DNA of 64,000 nt, from the NCBI RefSeq assembly GCF_010723305.1, contig NZ_BLKW01000004.1:62001-126000 (forward strand), written 5' to 3'. The notes beneath the pieces were generated by a model. It did not search any database and was not told the origin of the DNA. It was given only the letters and a program-made list of their open reading frames with translations. The DNA is from Mycobacterium botniense (GTDB lineage Bacteria > Actinomycetota > Actinomycetes > Mycobacteriales > Mycobacteriaceae). Shown here one piece after another: positions 42,928 through 52,714 of this stretch; the stretch's first letter is position 1, and the number at the start of each line of letters is the position of its first letter. A program made the translations under genes and the position numbers.

Positions 42928-43677
42928 GTGACCCGCCAGAAGATCCTCATCACCGGCGCGAGTTCTGGCTTAGGCGCCGGGATGGCCCGCCAGTTCGCCG
43001 GCAAAGGCCGCGACCTCGCCTTGTGCGCCCGTCGCATCGACCGTCTCGGTGCGCTGAAAACCGAGCTTTCGCAACAATATCCTAATATCAAGATCGCAGT
43101 CGCCGCGCTGGACGTCAACGATCACGAGCAGGTGCCAAAGGTTTTCGCCGAGTTGAGCGACGAGCTCGGCGGAATCGACCGCATCATCGTCAACGCCGGC
43201 ATCGGCAAGGGTGCACCGTTGGGCTCGGGCAAGCTCTGGGCGAACAAGGCGACCATCGAGACCAACCTGGTGGCCGCGCTGGTGCAAATCGAGACGGCCT
43301 TGGAGATGTTCAAAAAGGCCGGTTGCGGGCATCTGGTCCTCATCTCGTCTGTGCTCGGCGCCAAAGGTGTCCCGGGTGTGAAGGCGGCCTACGCCGCCAG
43401 CAAGGCCGGGGTGCGTTCGCTGGGCGAATCGTTGCGCGCCGAGTACCCGAGAGGGCCGATCACGATCTCGGTGATCGAGCCGGGCTATATCGAATCGGAG
43501 ATGACGGCGCGAGCCGCGTCCACCCTGTTTTTGGTGGACAACGAAACCGGTGTGCGCGCCATTGTCAACGCCATCGAACGTGAGCCCGGGCGAGCGGCGG
43601 TGCCGTGGTGGCCCTGGGCGCCATTAGTTCAGCTGATGCGGCTGCTGCCGCCGCCGCTGACCAAACGATTTGCCTAA
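42928..43677 (+). CDS. short-chain dehydrogenase/reductase (Rv0945 type)
   Basis: A 249-residue classical SDR: TGASSGLG (about 10-17), NAGIG, the catalytic Ser in LISSVLGA and YAASK. It reads downstream of fpg/nei (24-base gap) and ends at a strong bidirectional terminator. Substrate unknown. Confidence 0.88.
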   Translation: MTRQKILITGASSGLGAGMARQFAGKGRDLALCARRIDRLGALKTELSQQYPNIKIAVAALDVNDHEQVPKVFAELSDELGGIDRIIVNAGIGKGAPLGSGKLWANKATIETNLVAALVQIETALEMFKKAGCGHLVLISSVLGAKGVPGVKAAYAASKAGVRSLGESLRAEYPRGPITISVIEPGYIESEMTARAASTLFLVDNETGVRAIVNAIEREPGRAAVPWWPWAPLVQLMRLLPPPLTKRFA

Positions 43678-43696
43678 GCGTCGCCGAACGTGTAGC

Positions 43697-43728
43697 TACG
43701 GCGAAAATTGGGCGATTTTTTCGCCGTA
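43697..43728. terminator. bidirectional intrinsic terminator
   Basis: TACGGCGAAAA, 10 bases, TTTTCGCCGTA: a perfect 11-bp stem with an A-run on one side and a T-run on the other, placed between the converging SDR and pgi genes. It has the form of a classic rho-independent terminator for both strands. Confidence 0.85.
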
Positions 43729-43749
43729 AGTGCACGCTCGGCGCACGAA

Positions 43750-45414
43750 TCAGCCGGCGCGGCCGCGCCCGGAGCGGTAGCGGCGCACCAGCGCGTCGGT
43801 TGAGCTGTCCGGCTGCGGATGCGGTGGGGTGTCGCCGCTGATTACCGGATACAGCGCCTTGGCTTGTGTCTTGCCCAGCTCCACACCCCACTGGTCGAAT
43901 GAGTCGATACCCCACACCACGCCTTCGGTGAACACCTGGTGCTCATACAAGGCGATCAGCTGGCCCAGCACCGAGGGGGTGAGGCGGGTGGCCAGAATAG
44001 AGGTGGTCGGCCGGTTGCCTGGCATCACCTTGTGCGGCACCACTGCAGCGGGCGTCCCCTCGGCGGCAATCTCCTCGGCGGTCTTGCCGAACGCCAGCAC
44101 CTGCGTTTGGGCGAAAAAGTTGCTCATCAATAAGTCATGCATGCTGCCGGTGCCGTCCGCGGTGGGCAAATCATCGAGCGGCTCGGTGAAACCGATGAAA
44201 TCGGCCGGCACCAACCGCGTGCCTTGATGGAGCAACTGATAGAAGGCATGCTGGCCGTTGGTTCCCGGCTCGCCCCAGAAGATTTCACCGGTATCGGTAG
44301 TCACGGGCGTGCCGTCGGCCCGTGTCGACTTGCCGTTGGATTCCATTGTCAGCTGCTGCAGGTAGGCCGGAAACCGCGCCAGGTCATTGGCGTACGGCAA
44401 CACCGCCCGCGATTGCGCCCCGAAGAAATTCGAATACCACAGCCCGATCAAGCCGAGCAGTACCGGCGCGTTGGACTCCAGCGGCGCGGTCTTGAAGTGT
44501 TGGTCGACGATGTGGAACCCGGACAGGAAATCGGCAAAAGCCTCCCGGCCGATCGCCGCCATCACCGACAACCCGATCGCCGAGTCCACTGAATACCGGC
44601 CGCCGACCCAGTCCCAGAAGCCGAACATGTTGGCGGTGTCGATACCGAATTCCTGCACCGAGCGCTTGTTGGTAGAGACGGCGACGAAATGTTTGGAAAC
44701 CGCCGCGTCCCCCAGCGCGCTGGTCAGCCAACGTCGGGCTGCGGTGGCGTTGGTCAGCGTCTCCAGGGTGGAAAACGTCTTGGATGACACGATGAAAAGC
44801 GTTGTGGCTGGGTCTAAGTCGGCTAGTTTCGCGGTCAGGTCGGCGGGATCCACGTTGGAGACGAACCGCGCCGAGATACCGGCGTCGACGTAGTGGCGCA
44901 GTGCTTGGTACACCATCACGGGGCCGAGGTCCGAACCGCCGATACCGATGTTGACCACCGTGGTGATCGGCTTCCCGCTGGCCCCGGTCCACTCCCCGCT
45001 GCGGAGCCGGTCGGTGAAATCCCCCATTGCGTCCAGCACTGTGTGCACGTCCTCGACGACGTTCTGCCCGTCTACGCTCAGTTCAGCGTTGCGCGGCAGC
45101 CGCAGCGCGGTGTGCAGCACCGCGCGGTCCTCCGAGGTGTTGATATGTGCGCCGGCGAACATCTCGTCGCGACGCTGTTCCAGGCCCGCCGTGCGGGCCA
45201 GGTCAACCAGCAGGCCGATCGTCTCACGCGTAATACGGTGTTTGCTGTAGTCGATGTAGAGGTCGCCGACTGTGACGGTGAACTCGCGTCCACGGTTGGG
45301 ATCGTCGGCGAAGAACTGGCGCAGATGTGTTTGCCCGATCTCGTCATGGTGCCGACGCAACGCGTTCCACGCCGGGGTGGCAGTAATGTCAGGAATTTGT
45401 TGAACAACCGTCAT
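43750..45414 (-). CDS. pgi: glucose-6-phosphate isomerase
   Basis: A 554-residue enzyme interconverting glucose-6-phosphate and fructose-6-phosphate. The phosphate-binding signature is [12 protein letters not shown], with the [10 protein letters not shown] block, the [12 protein letters not shown] segment with an active-site Arg, and QWGVELGK near the end with the catalytic Lys. Matches Rv0946c in length and place. It ends at the hairpin terminator shared with the SDR gene. Confidence 0.96.
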   Translation of the reverse strand: MTVVQQIPDITATPAWNALRRHHDEIGQTHLRQFFADDPNRGREFTVTVGDLYIDYSKHRITRETIGLLVDLARTAGLEQRRDEMFAGAHINTSEDRAVLHTALRLPRNAELSVDGQNVVEDVHTVLDAMGDFTDRLRSGEWTGASGKPITTVVNIGIGGSDLGPVMVYQALRHYVDAGISARFVSNVDPADLTAKLADLDPATTLFIVSSKTFSTLETLTNATAARRWLTSALGDAAVSKHFVAVSTNKRSVQEFGIDTANMFGFWDWVGGRYSVDSAIGLSVMAAIGREAFADFLSGFHIVDQHFKTAPLESNAPVLLGLIGLWYSNFFGAQSRAVLPYANDLARFPAYLQQLTMESNGKSTRADGTPVTTDTGEIFWGEPGTNGQHAFYQLLHQGTRLVPADFIGFTEPLDDLPTADGTGSMHDLLMSNFFAQTQVLAFGKTAEEIAAEGTPAAVVPHKVMPGNRPTTSILATRLTPSVLGQLIALYEHQVFTEGVVWGIDSFDQWGVELGKTQAKALYPVISGDTPPHPQPDSSTDALVRRYRSGRGRAG

Positions 45415-45618
45415 ACGTTTCGACCATAGTCCGGCGACGACGCGGGCCTGGTTGGCCGGGGACGGACCCGGCGGCGGAAAGCGCCACGATCGTCACCAGC
45501 GGCGACCGCGCTGGCCTGCGGTTCACGCGGTGTCGGCCCGACCTGCCTGGTTGCCGTCAGCGCAACCAACCCCGGGCGAGAGCCGCGTTTCCAGACGACA
45601 CAGGCGACACGTGTATGG

Positions 45619-45927
45619 CTAGTGACCGAGCCGGCCACGTCCCATCCGCAGCAGCAGTATTGCCAGGTCTTTACCCTCGGGCCCCAGCTCGCTGTAACGC
45701 TCGATGACTTTCATTTCGCGGCTGTGCACCAGCCGGGTACCGCCGGAGGCCATCCGGGCTTTGCCGATCGCCCGGGACACCTCGGTGCGCCGTTTGACGG
45801 CAGCCAGGATCTCGGCATCTAAGCGGTCGATTTCTTGGCGCAGCTCCTCGATATCGGGAAGCTGCCGGGTTTCGATGTCCATCTCCGCTGACTCCGCGTT
45901 CTCGTTGTGTGGGGGTTCTGGTCTCAT
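45619..45927 (-). CDS. AroQ-type chorismate mutase
   Basis: A 102-residue intracellular chorismate mutase matching Rv0948c. It has the AroQ helix pattern (EELRQEIDRLDAEILAAVKRR), IGKARMASGG and REMKVIERY, ending LRMGRGRLGH. It converts chorismate to prephenate for Phe/Tyr synthesis and in mycobacteria is activated by binding the DAHP synthase AroG through its C-terminal end, which is conserved here. Start MRPEPPHNENAE is chosen by family comparison; a GTG seven codons upstream is less likely. Confidence 0.9.
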   Translation of the reverse strand: MRPEPPHNENAESAEMDIETRQLPDIEELRQEIDRLDAEILAAVKRRTEVSRAIGKARMASGGTRLVHSREMKVIERYSELGPEGKDLAILLLRMGRGRLGH

Positions 45928-45953
45928 CCGGTCTCGGGCCTCACACAAGAGAC

Positions 45954-45986
45954 GAGCCCCGCATCCGGAAGCGGACCACGGGGCTC
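45954..45986 (-). promoter_or_regulatory. hairpin in the chorismate mutase leader
   Basis: GAGCCCCG and CGGGGCTC form a perfect 8-bp stem, and inside the loop TCCG and CGGA form a second short stem. It lies 27 bases before the chorismate mutase ATG and is followed on that strand by GTCTCTTGTG. It could be a terminator/attenuator or a stop for transcription from the uvrD1 side. No leader peptide rich in Phe or Tyr codons was found. Confidence 0.45.
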
Positions 45987-46160
45987 TGCAAAGCAGCTAG
46001 GCCACGGGCACCGCTGGCCGGTACCCGTAGAAAAATCGGCGATGTGACGCGCGGGCCAAGAGTTGCCGACGACACTGCACAGTGAGCACGAACTGAGTGT
46101 GCCACTAAGGGACGCGCCAGCGCAAAACCAGTCACCGAGCGGCGGTAAGTTGGGACCGAC

Positions 46161-48488
46161 ATGGGTGTGCGAGTGACGGATGCGCAACCCGTCCAGGACG
46201 CGGATCGACTCCTGGACGGCCTCAACCCGCAACAGCGCCAGGCGGTCTTGCACCAGGGCTCGCCGCTGCTGATCGTTGCGGGCGCCGGTTCGGGTAAGAC
46301 GGCAGTGCTGACGCGGCGGATCGCCTACTTGATCGCCGCACGCAGTGTCGAGGTAAGCCAGATTTTGGCGATCACCTTCACCAATAAGGCCGCCGCCGAA
46401 ATGCGTGACCGGGTGGTGCAGCTCATCGGAGCCCGAGCCGGCCGTTCCCTGTGGGTGTCGACCTTCCACTCCATGTGCGCGCGAATCCTGCGCAACCACG
46501 CATCGCTGATACCCGGCCTCAACTCCAACTTTTCGATTTACGACGCCGACGACTCACGCCGCCTGCTGCAGATGATCGTTCGCGACATAGGGCTCGACAT
46601 CAAGCGGTACTCGCCGCGGCTGTTGGCCCATGCCATCTCGAACTTGAAGAATGAGGTGATCGACCCGGAAAAGGCGGTGGCCAACGCCTCCGATCGTGCC
46701 GATGATTTTGCCCGCACCGTTGCCGAGGTCTACGGCGAATACCAGCGCCGTCTGCGGGCGGCCAACGCATTGGACTTCGATGACCTTATCGGTGAGACCG
46801 TGGGGATATTGCAGAGCTTCCCGCAAATCGCCCAGCACTACCGGCGGCGGTTTCGGCACATATTAGTTGACGAATATCAGGACACCAACCACGCTCAATA
46901 CGTATTAGTGCGGGAACTGGTCGGGCGCGACGCCGCCGATGACGTTCCGCCCGGGGAGTTATGCGTTGTCGGCGACGCCGACCAGTCGATCTATGCATTC
47001 CGCGGGGCCACGATCCGCAACATCGAAGACTTCGAACGTGATTACCCTGACGCCACGACCATTCTGCTGGAACAGAATTACCGCTCGACGCAAAACATTC
47101 TGTCCGCCGCTAACTCGGTGATCGCCCGCAATTCCGGCCGCCGTGACAAGCGGCTATGGACCGATGCCGGTGCGGGGGAGCTGATCGTCGGCTACGTCGC
47201 CGAGAACGAGCATGACGAGGCGCGATTCGTCGCCGAAGAGATCGATGCGCTGGTCGAGCGCGGTGATATCACCTACGACGATGTGGCCGTGTTCTACCGC
47301 ACCAATAACGCATCGCGGTCGCTGGAAGAGGTGTTCATCCGGGCAGGGATTCCGTACAAAGTCGTTGGAGGGGTTCGCTTTTACGAGCGCAAGGAGATTC
47401 GCGACATCATCGCCTACTTGCGAGTATTGGACAACCCCGGTGATTCCGTCAGCATGCGGCGCATTCTCAATACGCCGCGTCGCGGTATCGGTGATCGGGC
47501 GGAAGCCGCCGTGGCGGTGTATGCCGAAAACACCGGCGTCAGCTTTGCCGACGCGCTTGTCGCCGCGGCTGATGGGAAGGTGCCGATGCTGAATAGCCGG
47601 TCAGTCAAAGCGATTGCAGGTTTTGTCGAGTTGCTCGACGATTTGCGAGGCCGCACTGGTGATGACGTCGGCGAGTTGGTTGAGGGGGTGCTGGACCGCA
47701 CGGGATACCGCGTAGAGTTGGCGGATTCCACTGATCCCCAAGACTTGGCCAGGCTGGACAACCTCAATGAACTCGTCAGTGTTGCACATGAATTCAGCAC
47801 CGACCGGATTAACGCCGCTGCTGTTGGCGAGTCTTCGACAACCCCGGACGACAAGGATGTGCCGGACACCGGTGCGCTGGCGGCATTCTTGGAACAAGTA
47901 TCGCTGATCTCTGACGCTGACGACATCCCCGAACACAGTGACGGTGTGGTTACGCTGATGACGTTGCACACCGCCAAGGGGTTGGAGTTCCCGGTGGTGT
48001 TCGTGACGGGCTGGGAGGATGGGATGTTCCCCCATATGCGGGCGCTGGACGACCCCAGCCAACTGTCCGAGGAACGGCGGCTGGCCTACGTTGGCATCAC
48101 CCGGGCGCGTCAACGGCTGTACGTGAGTCGCGCCAAAGTCCGGTCTTCGTGGGGACAGCCGATGCTGAATCCGGAGTCGCGGTTTTTGCGGGAAATCCCG
48201 CAGGAACTCATCGACTGGCGACGCAGCGACCCGGCGCCGGCGTTCAGTGCCCCGGTGAGCGGCACCGGTCGGTTCGGTGCCGCGCGCCCGTCGCCTGTTC
48301 AGGGTGCACGACAGAAGCGCCCGCTGCTGGTGCTGCAACCCGGTGACCGGGTATCGCACGATAAATACGGATTAGGCCGGGTGGAGGAGGTCTCCGGTAC
48401 CGGCGAATCGGCGATGTCACTGATCGACTTCGGTAGCTCGGGACGGGTGAAGCTGATGCACAACCACGCCCCGCTCACCAAGCTGTGA
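46161..48488 (+). CDS. uvrD1: UvrD1, superfamily 1 DNA helicase
   Basis: A 775-residue UvrD/PcrA-type 3'-5' helicase matching Rv0949. It has the Q motif LNPQQRQAV, Walker A GAGSGKT (41-47), ITFTNKAAAEM, motif II DEYQDTNHAQ, VGDADQSIYAFRGA, QNYRST, TLHTAKGLEF and VGITRARQRLY. The C-terminal end (GDRVSHDKYGLGRVEEV) is the Tudor-like domain. Mycobacterial UvrD1 works in nucleotide excision repair and is stimulated by Ku, which is also encoded in this window. Confidence 0.96.
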   Translation: MGVRVTDAQPVQDADRLLDGLNPQQRQAVLHQGSPLLIVAGAGSGKTAVLTRRIAYLIAARSVEVSQILAITFTNKAAAEMRDRVVQLIGARAGRSLWVSTFHSMCARILRNHASLIPGLNSNFSIYDADDSRRLLQMIVRDIGLDIKRYSPRLLAHAISNLKNEVIDPEKAVANASDRADDFARTVAEVYGEYQRRLRAANALDFDDLIGETVGILQSFPQIAQHYRRRFRHILVDEYQDTNHAQYVLVRELVGRDAADDVPPGELCVVGDADQSIYAFRGATIRNIEDFERDYPDATTILLEQNYRSTQNILSAANSVIARNSGRRDKRLWTDAGAGELIVGYVAENEHDEARFVAEEIDALVERGDITYDDVAVFYRTNNASRSLEEVFIRAGIPYKVVGGVRFYERKEIRDIIAYLRVLDNPGDSVSMRRILNTPRRGIGDRAEAAVAVYAENTGVSFADALVAAADGKVPMLNSRSVKAIAGFVELLDDLRGRTGDDVGELVEGVLDRTGYRVELADSTDPQDLARLDNLNELVSVAHEFSTDRINAAAVGESSTTPDDKDVPDTGALAAFLEQVSLISDADDIPEHSDGVVTLMTLHTAKGLEFPVVFVTGWEDGMFPHMRALDDPSQLSEERRLAYVGITRARQRLYVSRAKVRSSWGQPMLNPESRFLREIPQELIDWRRSDPAPAFSAPVSGTGRFGAARPSPVQGARQKRPLLVLQPGDRVSHDKYGLGRVEEVSGTGESAMSLIDFGSSGRVKLMHNHAPLTKL

Positions 48489-48509
48489 ATGTCTTCGGGT
48501 GCGGGACGC

Positions 48510-49106
48510 TCAGTCCACCCCGAGCCAGCGCTTGGTTTCCGGAAGCACTACCAGCACCACAGTGGCGATCGGCAGCACCGGAACGAGGTGCACGACCCAT
48601 GCGACCCGCGCGCCGGCGATGAATATGCCGAGGTAGGTCAGAAAAGCGACCACGGCGCCGGCCAGCAGAAGATAGCGGCCAAGGGCCCGGCGCTGCAGCA
48701 GTGTGATCACCCCCGTGACTGTGGCGGTGGCGAAAACGAGGGCAAGAAATCCCACCGCCATGCAAAACAGCCGGTCCGTTCGCCACCAGCCCGCGATCAG
48801 ATCGGTGGCGACCACAGCGGTCGCCCACCCGCTGATCATGCTGACGGCGCAGGCGGCGACGACCGTTCTTGGAGCCGGTTCTGCGACCTCGGTGTTCCAC
48901 GGGTTCGCCGGCCCTGGCCGTGCGCTGACATGCCTTGGCGCAGCAGCTCTTTCCCAGTCCGGTGGTCTCGGGGGAACATGACTGCTTTCGACGTTCGTGA
49001 CCGGTGGCAGGGGTGTGGTCGGCGCACGCCGGATAATGCGGGTACGGGTTTCGTCATGCGGCGGCGCCTCAGGCCTTTCGGGGGTGTCGTCGGGTGGTGT
49101 CGTCAC
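48510..49106 (-). CDS. membrane protein with proline-rich N-terminal tail
   Basis: A 198-residue protein: a Pro/Arg/Thr-rich cytosolic tail (1-80) followed by four membrane helices (about 84-104, 112-135, 142-163, 167-188). No family recognised. It lies between uvrD1 (convergent, 21-base gap) and the M23 peptidase gene on the same strand. Confidence 0.7.
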   Translation of the reverse strand: MTTPPDDTPERPEAPPHDETRTRIIRRAPTTPLPPVTNVESSHVPPRPPDWERAAAPRHVSARPGPANPWNTEVAEPAPRTVVAACAVSMISGWATAVVATDLIAGWWRTDRLFCMAVGFLALVFATATVTGVITLLQRRALGRYLLLAGAVVAFLTYLGIFIAGARVAWVVHLVPVLPIATVVLVVLPETKRWLGVD

Positions 49107-49210
49107 CTCAGGCCTTTCTCAATTGTTGTTCCGGCATTGTTCCGGGACTCCCCGATGACACCGGGTGCCACGCGGGTGGTCGCCGAGACCCATTCGGTTC
49201 TGCTACTAGA

Positions 49211-50317
49211 TTAACCGGCGAAGTTGCCGACGCTGAGGCCGCGTTTAGCCAGCCACGGCACCGGGTCGATTCGGTCGGTGCCGTTGAGCAGCACCTCGAA
49301 ATGCAGGTGCGGGCCAGTCGAATTGCCGCGATTACCCATTGTGGCGATCCGATCGCCCGCCATCACGCGCTGACCGACGTGCACTGTCGTCGTGTTGACG
49401 TGACCGTACAAGGTCACGGTTCCGTCGGCGTGGCGCAGTTTGACCCACATTCCGTACCCGGCGGTGGGGCCGGCGTCGATGACGACACCGTCGGACACCG
49501 CGACGATCGGGGTGCCGATCGAATTGGCAATATCGATACCGGCGTGCAGCACACCCCAGCGGTATCCAAAACCCGACGTGAAGATGCCCTTTGTCGGCAT
49601 CACGTACAAGGGCTGCTGCAGTCGGGCCTCGCGCTGGGCCCGCTCCTGGGCGAAAGCCACACCCTTAACAAGCTCCTGGTTATGGACCGCGATATTCGCC
49701 GCCGGTTTGACGGTGATCATCTGCATACCCCGCGGCGAGGTGGTGACGGTGCCGCCATGCAGTCCGCTGGCATCGGCAGCCAGCACGGTCTCGGCCTTGG
49801 TGGTATGGGGATGATGTGTGGCCGAATGCGCCGCCGCGGCCGCAGCACCCGCGGCCATCGCGGTAATCAGCATACGGCTCTTGGCAGCGCCGGCCGTCTG
49901 CCTCCGGTGCTGGCCGCCGCGCCACGGCTCGGTGGTGGGCTCCACGACATACCAGCGCTCATGCAGATGGTAGGGGTACGGGTCGGCGCACCGCTCGATG
50001 GGCGCATCTGCGGTCGGCTCGGTGTCGGGAACTGCCCGAAGACCGCTGGGAGGTGCTAACCGCAGCGGGGCCTGGTCGTCAATGTCGTGCAGATCGTCCA
50101 GCTCGGGTGCGCGTAATACCTGCGCCTCGGTGTCAAAGGCAGTACCGAGGCTGAAGTCGAGGTCTTCGAGGGCACCGAACTCGTTGAACGGAATGATGTC
50201 GGTGACTTCATTGGGGTCGAGGTGTTGCCAGCAGTCGCGGTCTTCGCGCGAGGTGTCCGCACAAGACCGGATATAACGGTGCTGGCTCAACCTGGAATGT
50301 CCTCGGGTCGTGACCAT
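49211..50317 (-). CDS. M23-family zinc metallopeptidase
   Basis: A 368-residue protein matching Rv0950c. A hydrophilic N-terminal region and a possible membrane segment (about 165-190, ITAMAAGAAAAAAHSAT) precede the LytM/M23 domain, with metal ligands in LHAGIDIA (HxxxD) and the HLHFEV motif, plus GYGMWVKLRHADG. It may cut peptidoglycan cross-links or be a regulator of such an enzyme. The start MVTTRGHSRL is uncertain because no ribosome site is visible; a start nearer the family homology is possible. Confidence 0.82.
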   Translation of the reverse strand: MVTTRGHSRLSQHRYIRSCADTSREDRDCWQHLDPNEVTDIIPFNEFGALEDLDFSLGTAFDTEAQVLRAPELDDLHDIDDQAPLRLAPPSGLRAVPDTEPTADAPIERCADPYPYHLHERWYVVEPTTEPWRGGQHRRQTAGAAKSRMLITAMAAGAAAAAAHSATHHPHTTKAETVLAADASGLHGGTVTTSPRGMQMITVKPAANIAVHNQELVKGVAFAQERAQREARLQQPLYVMPTKGIFTSGFGYRWGVLHAGIDIANSIGTPIVAVSDGVVIDAGPTAGYGMWVKLRHADGTVTLYGHVNTTTVHVGQRVMAGDRIATMGNRGNSTGPHLHFEVLLNGTDRIDPVPWLAKRGLSVGNFAG

Positions 50318-50606
50318 AACGTTATCTGGACCAGGAGACGTTAACCGCATTGAGCAGGCACTGGCAACCCAAGTGAACAAACCGGGCCAGATTGTGACCT
50401 GGATCACGTGCCGCAACGGTGCACGCTGTGCCCGGCGGCAGGTGCGGCCGGTCGGTGGCTTGCAAACGCCTGAGCCGCTGTGGGTGAGATGGGCCACATC
50501 GGCGGATGCGGCGGTGGAAGCGTTCGACCGGCTGGATAAAGTTCCTGCGGGCGGGTTGCCCACTTCGGCGCCGCCCAGGTGCACACCGACATAAGACAGT
50601 GAGCTG

Positions 50607-51788
50607 ATGGATCTTTTCGAATACCAGGCCAAGGAATTGTTCGCCAAGCACAAGGTGCCCACCACACCTGGACGGGTGACCGACAGTGCCGAGGGCGCCA
50701 AAGCGATCGCTGAGGAAATCGGACGTCCCGTCATGGTCAAGGCACAGGTGAAAACCGGTGGACGCGGAAAAGCGGGCGGAGTCAAATACGCGGCCACCCC
50801 GCACGACGCCTACCAGCACGCCAAGAACATCCTCGGCCTGGACATCAAAGGACATATCGTCAAGAAATTGCTGGTCTCCGAAGCCAGTGACATTGCTGAG
50901 GAGTACTACATCTCTTTCCTGCTCGACCGGGCCAACCGCAGCTACTTAGCCATGTGCTCGGTGGAGGGCGGCATGGACATCGAAGAGGTCGCCGCGACCA
51001 AACCGGAACGGCTGGCCAGGGTTCCGGTGAGCGCGGTCCACGGTGTCGACCACGCGTTCGCCCGCTCTATCGCCGAGCAGGGCCACCTGCCGGGCGAAGT
51101 CCTGGACGCCGCGGCGGTCACCATCGCCAAGCTATGGGAGCTTTTCGTCGCCGAGGATGCCACCCTGGTGGAGGTCAACCCGCTGGTGCGCACACCGCCG
51201 CGCGGGAACGACGACCCAGGCCAGATTCTGGCGCTGGACGCCAAGATCACCCTGGACGCCAACGCCGGTTTCCGCCACCCTGAGCACGCCCAGTTCGAGG
51301 ACCGCGACGCCACCGATCCGTTGGAGCTCAAGGCCAAGGAACACCACCTCAACTACGTCAAGCTGGATGGGCAGATCGGCATCATCGGCAACGGCGCCGG
51401 GTTGGTGATGTCGACTCTGGACGTCGCCGCATATGCCGGCGAGAAGTACGGCGGAGTCAAACCGGCTAACTTCCTCGACATCGGCGGCGGCGCGTCCGCG
51501 GAGGTGATGGCGGCAGGACTCGACGTCGTTCTCAGCGATCAGCAGGTCAAGGTCGTCTTCGTCAACGTTTTCGGCGGCATCACCGCCTGTGACGCGGTGG
51601 CTACCGGTATCGTCACCGCGCTGCGGATGCTTGGCGATGCGGCCACCAAGCCGTTGGTGGTGCGTTTGGACGGCAACAACGTCGAGGAAGGCCGCCGGAT
51701 CCTGCAGGAGGCAAACCATCCCCTTGTCACGCTGGTACCGACCATGGACGAAGCCGCTGATAAGGCCGCCGAGCTGGCCAGCGCCTGA
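50607..51788 (+). CDS. sucC: succinyl-CoA synthetase beta subunit
   Basis: A 393-residue ATP-grasp subunit ([15 protein letters not shown] start, [22 protein letters not shown] C-terminal block, [11 protein letters not shown]). With SucD it makes succinate and ATP or GTP from succinyl-CoA in the TCA cycle. Matches Rv0951. sucD starts 14 bases on. Confidence 0.96.
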   Translation: MDLFEYQAKELFAKHKVPTTPGRVTDSAEGAKAIAEEIGRPVMVKAQVKTGGRGKAGGVKYAATPHDAYQHAKNILGLDIKGHIVKKLLVSEASDIAEEYYISFLLDRANRSYLAMCSVEGGMDIEEVAATKPERLARVPVSAVHGVDHAFARSIAEQGHLPGEVLDAAAVTIAKLWELFVAEDATLVEVNPLVRTPPRGNDDPGQILALDAKITLDANAGFRHPEHAQFEDRDATDPLELKAKEHHLNYVKLDGQIGIIGNGAGLVMSTLDVAAYAGEKYGGVKPANFLDIGGGASAEVMAAGLDVVLSDQQVKVVFVNVFGGITACDAVATGIVTALRMLGDAATKPLVVRLDGNNVEEGRRILQEANHPLVTLVPTMDEAADKAAELASA

Positions 51789-51802
51789 AAGGACTTCTGG
51801 GT

Positions 51803-52705
51803 ATGACGATTTTTCTGACGAAGGATTCCCGAGTCATCGTCCAGGGCATCACCGGCAGCGAGGCCACTATCCACACCGCCCGGATGTTGAAGGCGGGCAC
51901 CCAGATCGTGGGCGGAGTGAACGCGCGCAAAGCCGGGACCACCGTCACGCATGAGGACAGGGGCGGCAGGATGATCAAGCTGCCGGTGTTCGGTGGGGTC
52001 GCGGAGGCGATCGAGAAAACCGGCGCCGACGTCTCGGTCGTCTTCGTGCCGCCCAGGTTCGCCAAAGACGCCATCATCGAAGCCATCGACGCCGCAATTC
52101 CACTGTTGGTGGTGATCACCGAGGGGATCCCGGTGCAGGACACCGCGTTCGCGTGGGCCTACAACCTCGAGCGGGGCAACAAGACCCGGATCATCGGGCC
52201 CAACTGCCCCGGCATCATCTCCCCGGGTCAGTCGCTGGCCGGTATCACCCCAGCCAACATCACCGGACCGGGTCCCATCGGTCTGGTGTCCAAATCCGGC
52301 ACATTGACCTACCAGATGATGTTTGAGCTCCGTGACCTCGGCTTTTCGACTGCGATCGGTATCGGCGGCGATCCGGTGATCGGCACTACCCACATCGACG
52401 CTATCGAAGCATTCGAGAAGGATCCCGAAACCACGATCATTGTGCTGATCGGTGAGATCGGCGGCGATGCCGAAGAGCGCGCGGCCGACTACATCAAGGC
52501 CAACGTCTCCAAGCCGGTTGTGGGATATGTGGCCGGATTCACCGCTCCGGAGGGCAAGACAATGGGCCACGCGGGGGCGATCGTCTCCGGCTCAACGGGT
52601 ACCGCCGCCGCTAAGAAAGAAGCCCTGGAGGCGGCCGGTGTGCAGGTCGGCAAAACCCCGTCGGAGACCGCGGCCCTGGCTCGCAAGATCCTGCAGAGCA
52701 TGTAA
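51803..52705 (+). CDS. sucD: succinyl-CoA synthetase alpha subunit
   Basis: A 300-residue subunit with the CoA-binding N-domain ([13 protein letters not shown]), [11 protein letters not shown] and the phosphorylated His in [13 protein letters not shown] (near residue 255). Forms the enzyme with SucC. Matches Rv0952. AAAGGA lies upstream of the ATG. Confidence 0.96.
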   Translation: MTIFLTKDSRVIVQGITGSEATIHTARMLKAGTQIVGGVNARKAGTTVTHEDRGGRMIKLPVFGGVAEAIEKTGADVSVVFVPPRFAKDAIIEAIDAAIPLLVVITEGIPVQDTAFAWAYNLERGNKTRIIGPNCPGIISPGQSLAGITPANITGPGPIGLVSKSGTLTYQMMFELRDLGFSTAIGIGGDPVIGTTHIDAIEAFEKDPETTIIVLIGEIGGDAEERAADYIKANVSKPVVGYVAGFTAPEGKTMGHAGAIVSGSTGTAAAKKEALEAAGVQVGKTPSETAALARKILQSM

Positions 52706-52714
52706 GCCGCGCCG

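Noticed and set aside
50310..50594. 94-residue plus-strand frame between the M23 peptidase gene and sucC
   Set aside because: No ribosome site, overlaps the peptidase start region, and has no recognisable protein features.
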